Shown here: positions 62,803 to 64,000 of the stretch, in pieces
Layout: every line of letters starts with the position of its first letter
Position numbering within the stretch: position 1 is the stretch's first letter
Assembly (NCBI GenBank): GCA_028281495.1
Contig: JANQJU010000042.1
Location: forward strand, 1-64,000
DNA length: 64,000 nt
Source of the DNA: SAR324 cluster bacterium
GTDB lineage: Bacteria; SAR324; NAC60-12
Direction of reading: 5' to 3'
The notes under the pieces: model-generated
What the model was told of the DNA's origin: nothing
Databases searched by the model: none
What the model saw: the letters and a program-made list of their open reading frames with translations, nothing else
Program-made: the position numbers and the translations under genes

Positions 62803-64000
62803 TTAGCGATTGTTGAAGTTGAGACTTCCATTGGCAACGATAAAAGCATGCGTTGTGGTATTCACTTGGACCAAACCCAATACCCCCCCTCCAAGATGAC
62901 CAAGGTGTTCATAGGGGTGGTTGGGCTGACCGGGTCCAGAGATACGCCGATTGTCGTACCAGTTGCCTTGCACATTTGGGATGGAAAACATCAATCCACC
63001 AACATCGATATTTTCTCCTAAAGGAAGGTGGTCGGCATCCGTGAGGGCATGGCCCAGTTCATGAGGAAGAATCACATAAAGCGTATCGAAATTGGCGTCC
63101 ATTGCGTCTGCGTTCATCGTGAGGCAATTGCGTACTTCCTGGATGACATCGAGATTGACTCCGGCTAGGGCGTGGAGTGAGCCGGTGGTCAGCCCTCCAA
63201 ATGTGTTGTCGTTAATCACAAAAATATTGATCCGCTGATGATTGGTTGGATAGGACTTGAACAATAGCCGTCGCATCGGAGTCCCGCCGCGTCGAGCATT
63301 CGTTGCCTGGTTGTTCTGATTGATGTTGGCAGTATCGAAGTGAACCACTGCCACTTTCTGAGCGGAATCTTGTTGGTTGTTCCCCGTCAAGTGGGTCAGG
63401 GTCACAAACGAGTTGGGACGAGCAAACAAGACGTCCACACTGCCTTGGGCTGCTCCTCCTTCGGCAGGGTTGGCAAGACGCTGGACCTGAAGGTTGAGAA
63501 TATTCAAAGCATTGACTCGTTGCTGAATGAGCTGAGCCGTTTGCACCGATGTATTGCCCGCAGGCACATTAAAAGGTCCCACTTGGTGAACTGTATTCGC
63601 CCCGCCAAACTGATTCACGTTGATCCTGAATCCAATTTGTCCGGGGGTGAGACTTCCCTGTTGGTGTCCACTCGAATTGGGTTGGTCGGGTTCACCCACA
63701 GTGAGCATGTCGTTGGGCGGGTCGACCGTATCCATTCGTTGAATCACAAATGTGAGTTCTTCTTGTGCCCAGATGCGCCGTGCATTCCGCAGGATGCGTC
63801 GTTCTGCATGCTGGCGTTGGACCACCCCATTGTCGTTGTTGGTGCCGTCTGCATTGGTGCGTAGAATCCGTACTTCCAAATCCACACTCCGTCCCCGGCG
63901 AAGTTCAATCTCCGCGCGTGCGAGGACACAACGCTGTCCTGCTGGTAAAGGGCAACCCGCATACTCGTAGGTGGCTCGGATATCATGATCGAGGATTTCT
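62803..64000 (-). CDS. Zinc-metalloprotease-like protein, 5' end outside the window
   Basis: The frame stays open to 64000, so the N terminus is missing; the visible part is about 398 residues. A GTG at 63885 lies within the frame but the residues before it also look coding (CPLPAGQRCVLARAEIEL). The zinc motif PHELGHALTDADH has HExxH plus a third possible ligand Asp/His. Around it are FDTLYVILPHELGHAL and LGENIDVGGLMFSIPN. The repeat-poor, Asn/Gln-rich N-terminal section resembles secreted toxin-like proteins. Coupled to the small helical gene, it may be an effector protease of a contractile injection or type VI-like system; there is no spike gene in the window to confirm this. Confidence 0.7.
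   Translation of the reverse strand, partial: EILDHDIRATYEYAGCPLPAGQRCVLARAEIELRRGRSVDLEVRILRTNADGTNNDNGVVQRQHAERRILRNARRIWAQEELTFVIQRMDTVDPPNDMLTVGEPDQPNSSGHQQGSLTPGQIGFRINVNQFGGANTVHQVGPFNVPAGNTSVQTAQLIQQRVNALNILNLQVQRLANPAEGGAAQGSVDVLFARPNSFVTLTHLTGNNQQDSAQKVAVVHFDTANINQNNQATNARRGGTPMRRLLFKSYPTNHQRINIFVINDNTFGGLTTGSLHALAGVNLDVIQEVRNCLTMNADAMDANFDTLYVILPHELGHALTDADHLPLGENIDVGGLMFSIPNVQGNWYDNRRISGPGQPNHPYEHLGHLGGGVLGLVQVNTTTHAFIVANGSLNFNNR

Overview
The window looks like a chromosomal segment of a Gram-negative bacterium of moderate GC content. The Gram-negative signs are lipobox lipoproteins, a PpiD-type periplasmic foldase, a DsbD-alpha-like periplasmic protein, BatD/BatE-like proteins, type II pseudopilins and a TRAP transporter. 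The mix of TRAP uptake, PHA storage, a phytanoyl-CoA-dioxygenase-like enzyme and LamG lipoproteins would suit a marine or aquatic heterotroph of the proteobacterial/SAR324-like sphere. No rRNA or marker protein settles the lineage, so this is only an inference. No tRNA, rRNA, CRISPR array or insertion sequence was recognised.

Layout. 0.5-2.5 kb: one cysteine-rich unknown gene and about 1 kb without a credible gene. 2.5-5.6 kb: a two-gene unit made of a fused E1 alpha/beta 2-oxoacid dehydrogenase and a lipoyl + E3-binding + NeuD/PglD-like acyltransferase fusion. 6-8.7 kb: an ATPase-nuclease fusion gene beside a decayed paralogue; a second intact paralogue lies at 59.1-60.8 kb. 9-19.9 kb: a class III nucleotidyl cyclase, two glycosyltransferases, a CPBP protease, three pseudopilins, PpiD, a DsbD-alpha-like protein, a small Sm/Hfq-like protein, CheV and a lipoprotein. 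20-34.9 kb: SerA, a solute-binding protein, a DUF971 protein, BatD, BatE, unknowns, an S41-like protein apparently lacking its serine, a REC-PP2C phosphatase and a metallo-beta-lactamase protein with two cyclic-nucleotide-binding domains.

35.3-50.3 kb is one minus-strand block: acyl-CoA ligase, TRAP DctP/DctQ/DctM, PhaE, PhaB, class III PhaC, PhaA, a second PhaB, a repeat-bearing large PhaE-like protein, class I PhaC, a universal stress protein, a frame-broken membrane protein and a coiled-coil/YegP-like protein. Together these suggest carboxylate import, CoA activation and storage as polyhydroxyalkanoate by two different synthase systems. 50.8-58.9 kb: a protein carrying two RNA-polymerase alpha-CTD domains plus a sigma region 4 domain, three LamG-type exported proteins (two are tandem duplicates), an AraC regulator divergent from a PhyH dioxygenase, and two GNATs. 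59-64 kb: ATPase-nuclease, a small carboxypeptidase-regulatory-like protein, an SDR, a small helical protein and a zinc-metalloprotease-like protein running off the edge. The small domain protein and the last two resemble accessory or effector genes of contractile secretion systems.

The most unusual signals are the acyltransferase fusion beside the E1 gene, the alpha-CTD/alpha-CTD/sigma4 protein, the repeat-PhaE fusion, the expanding and decaying ATPase-nuclease family, and a recurrent pattern of short 2-3-copy tandem repeats placed at gene boundaries (seven loci), often over or against stop codons.
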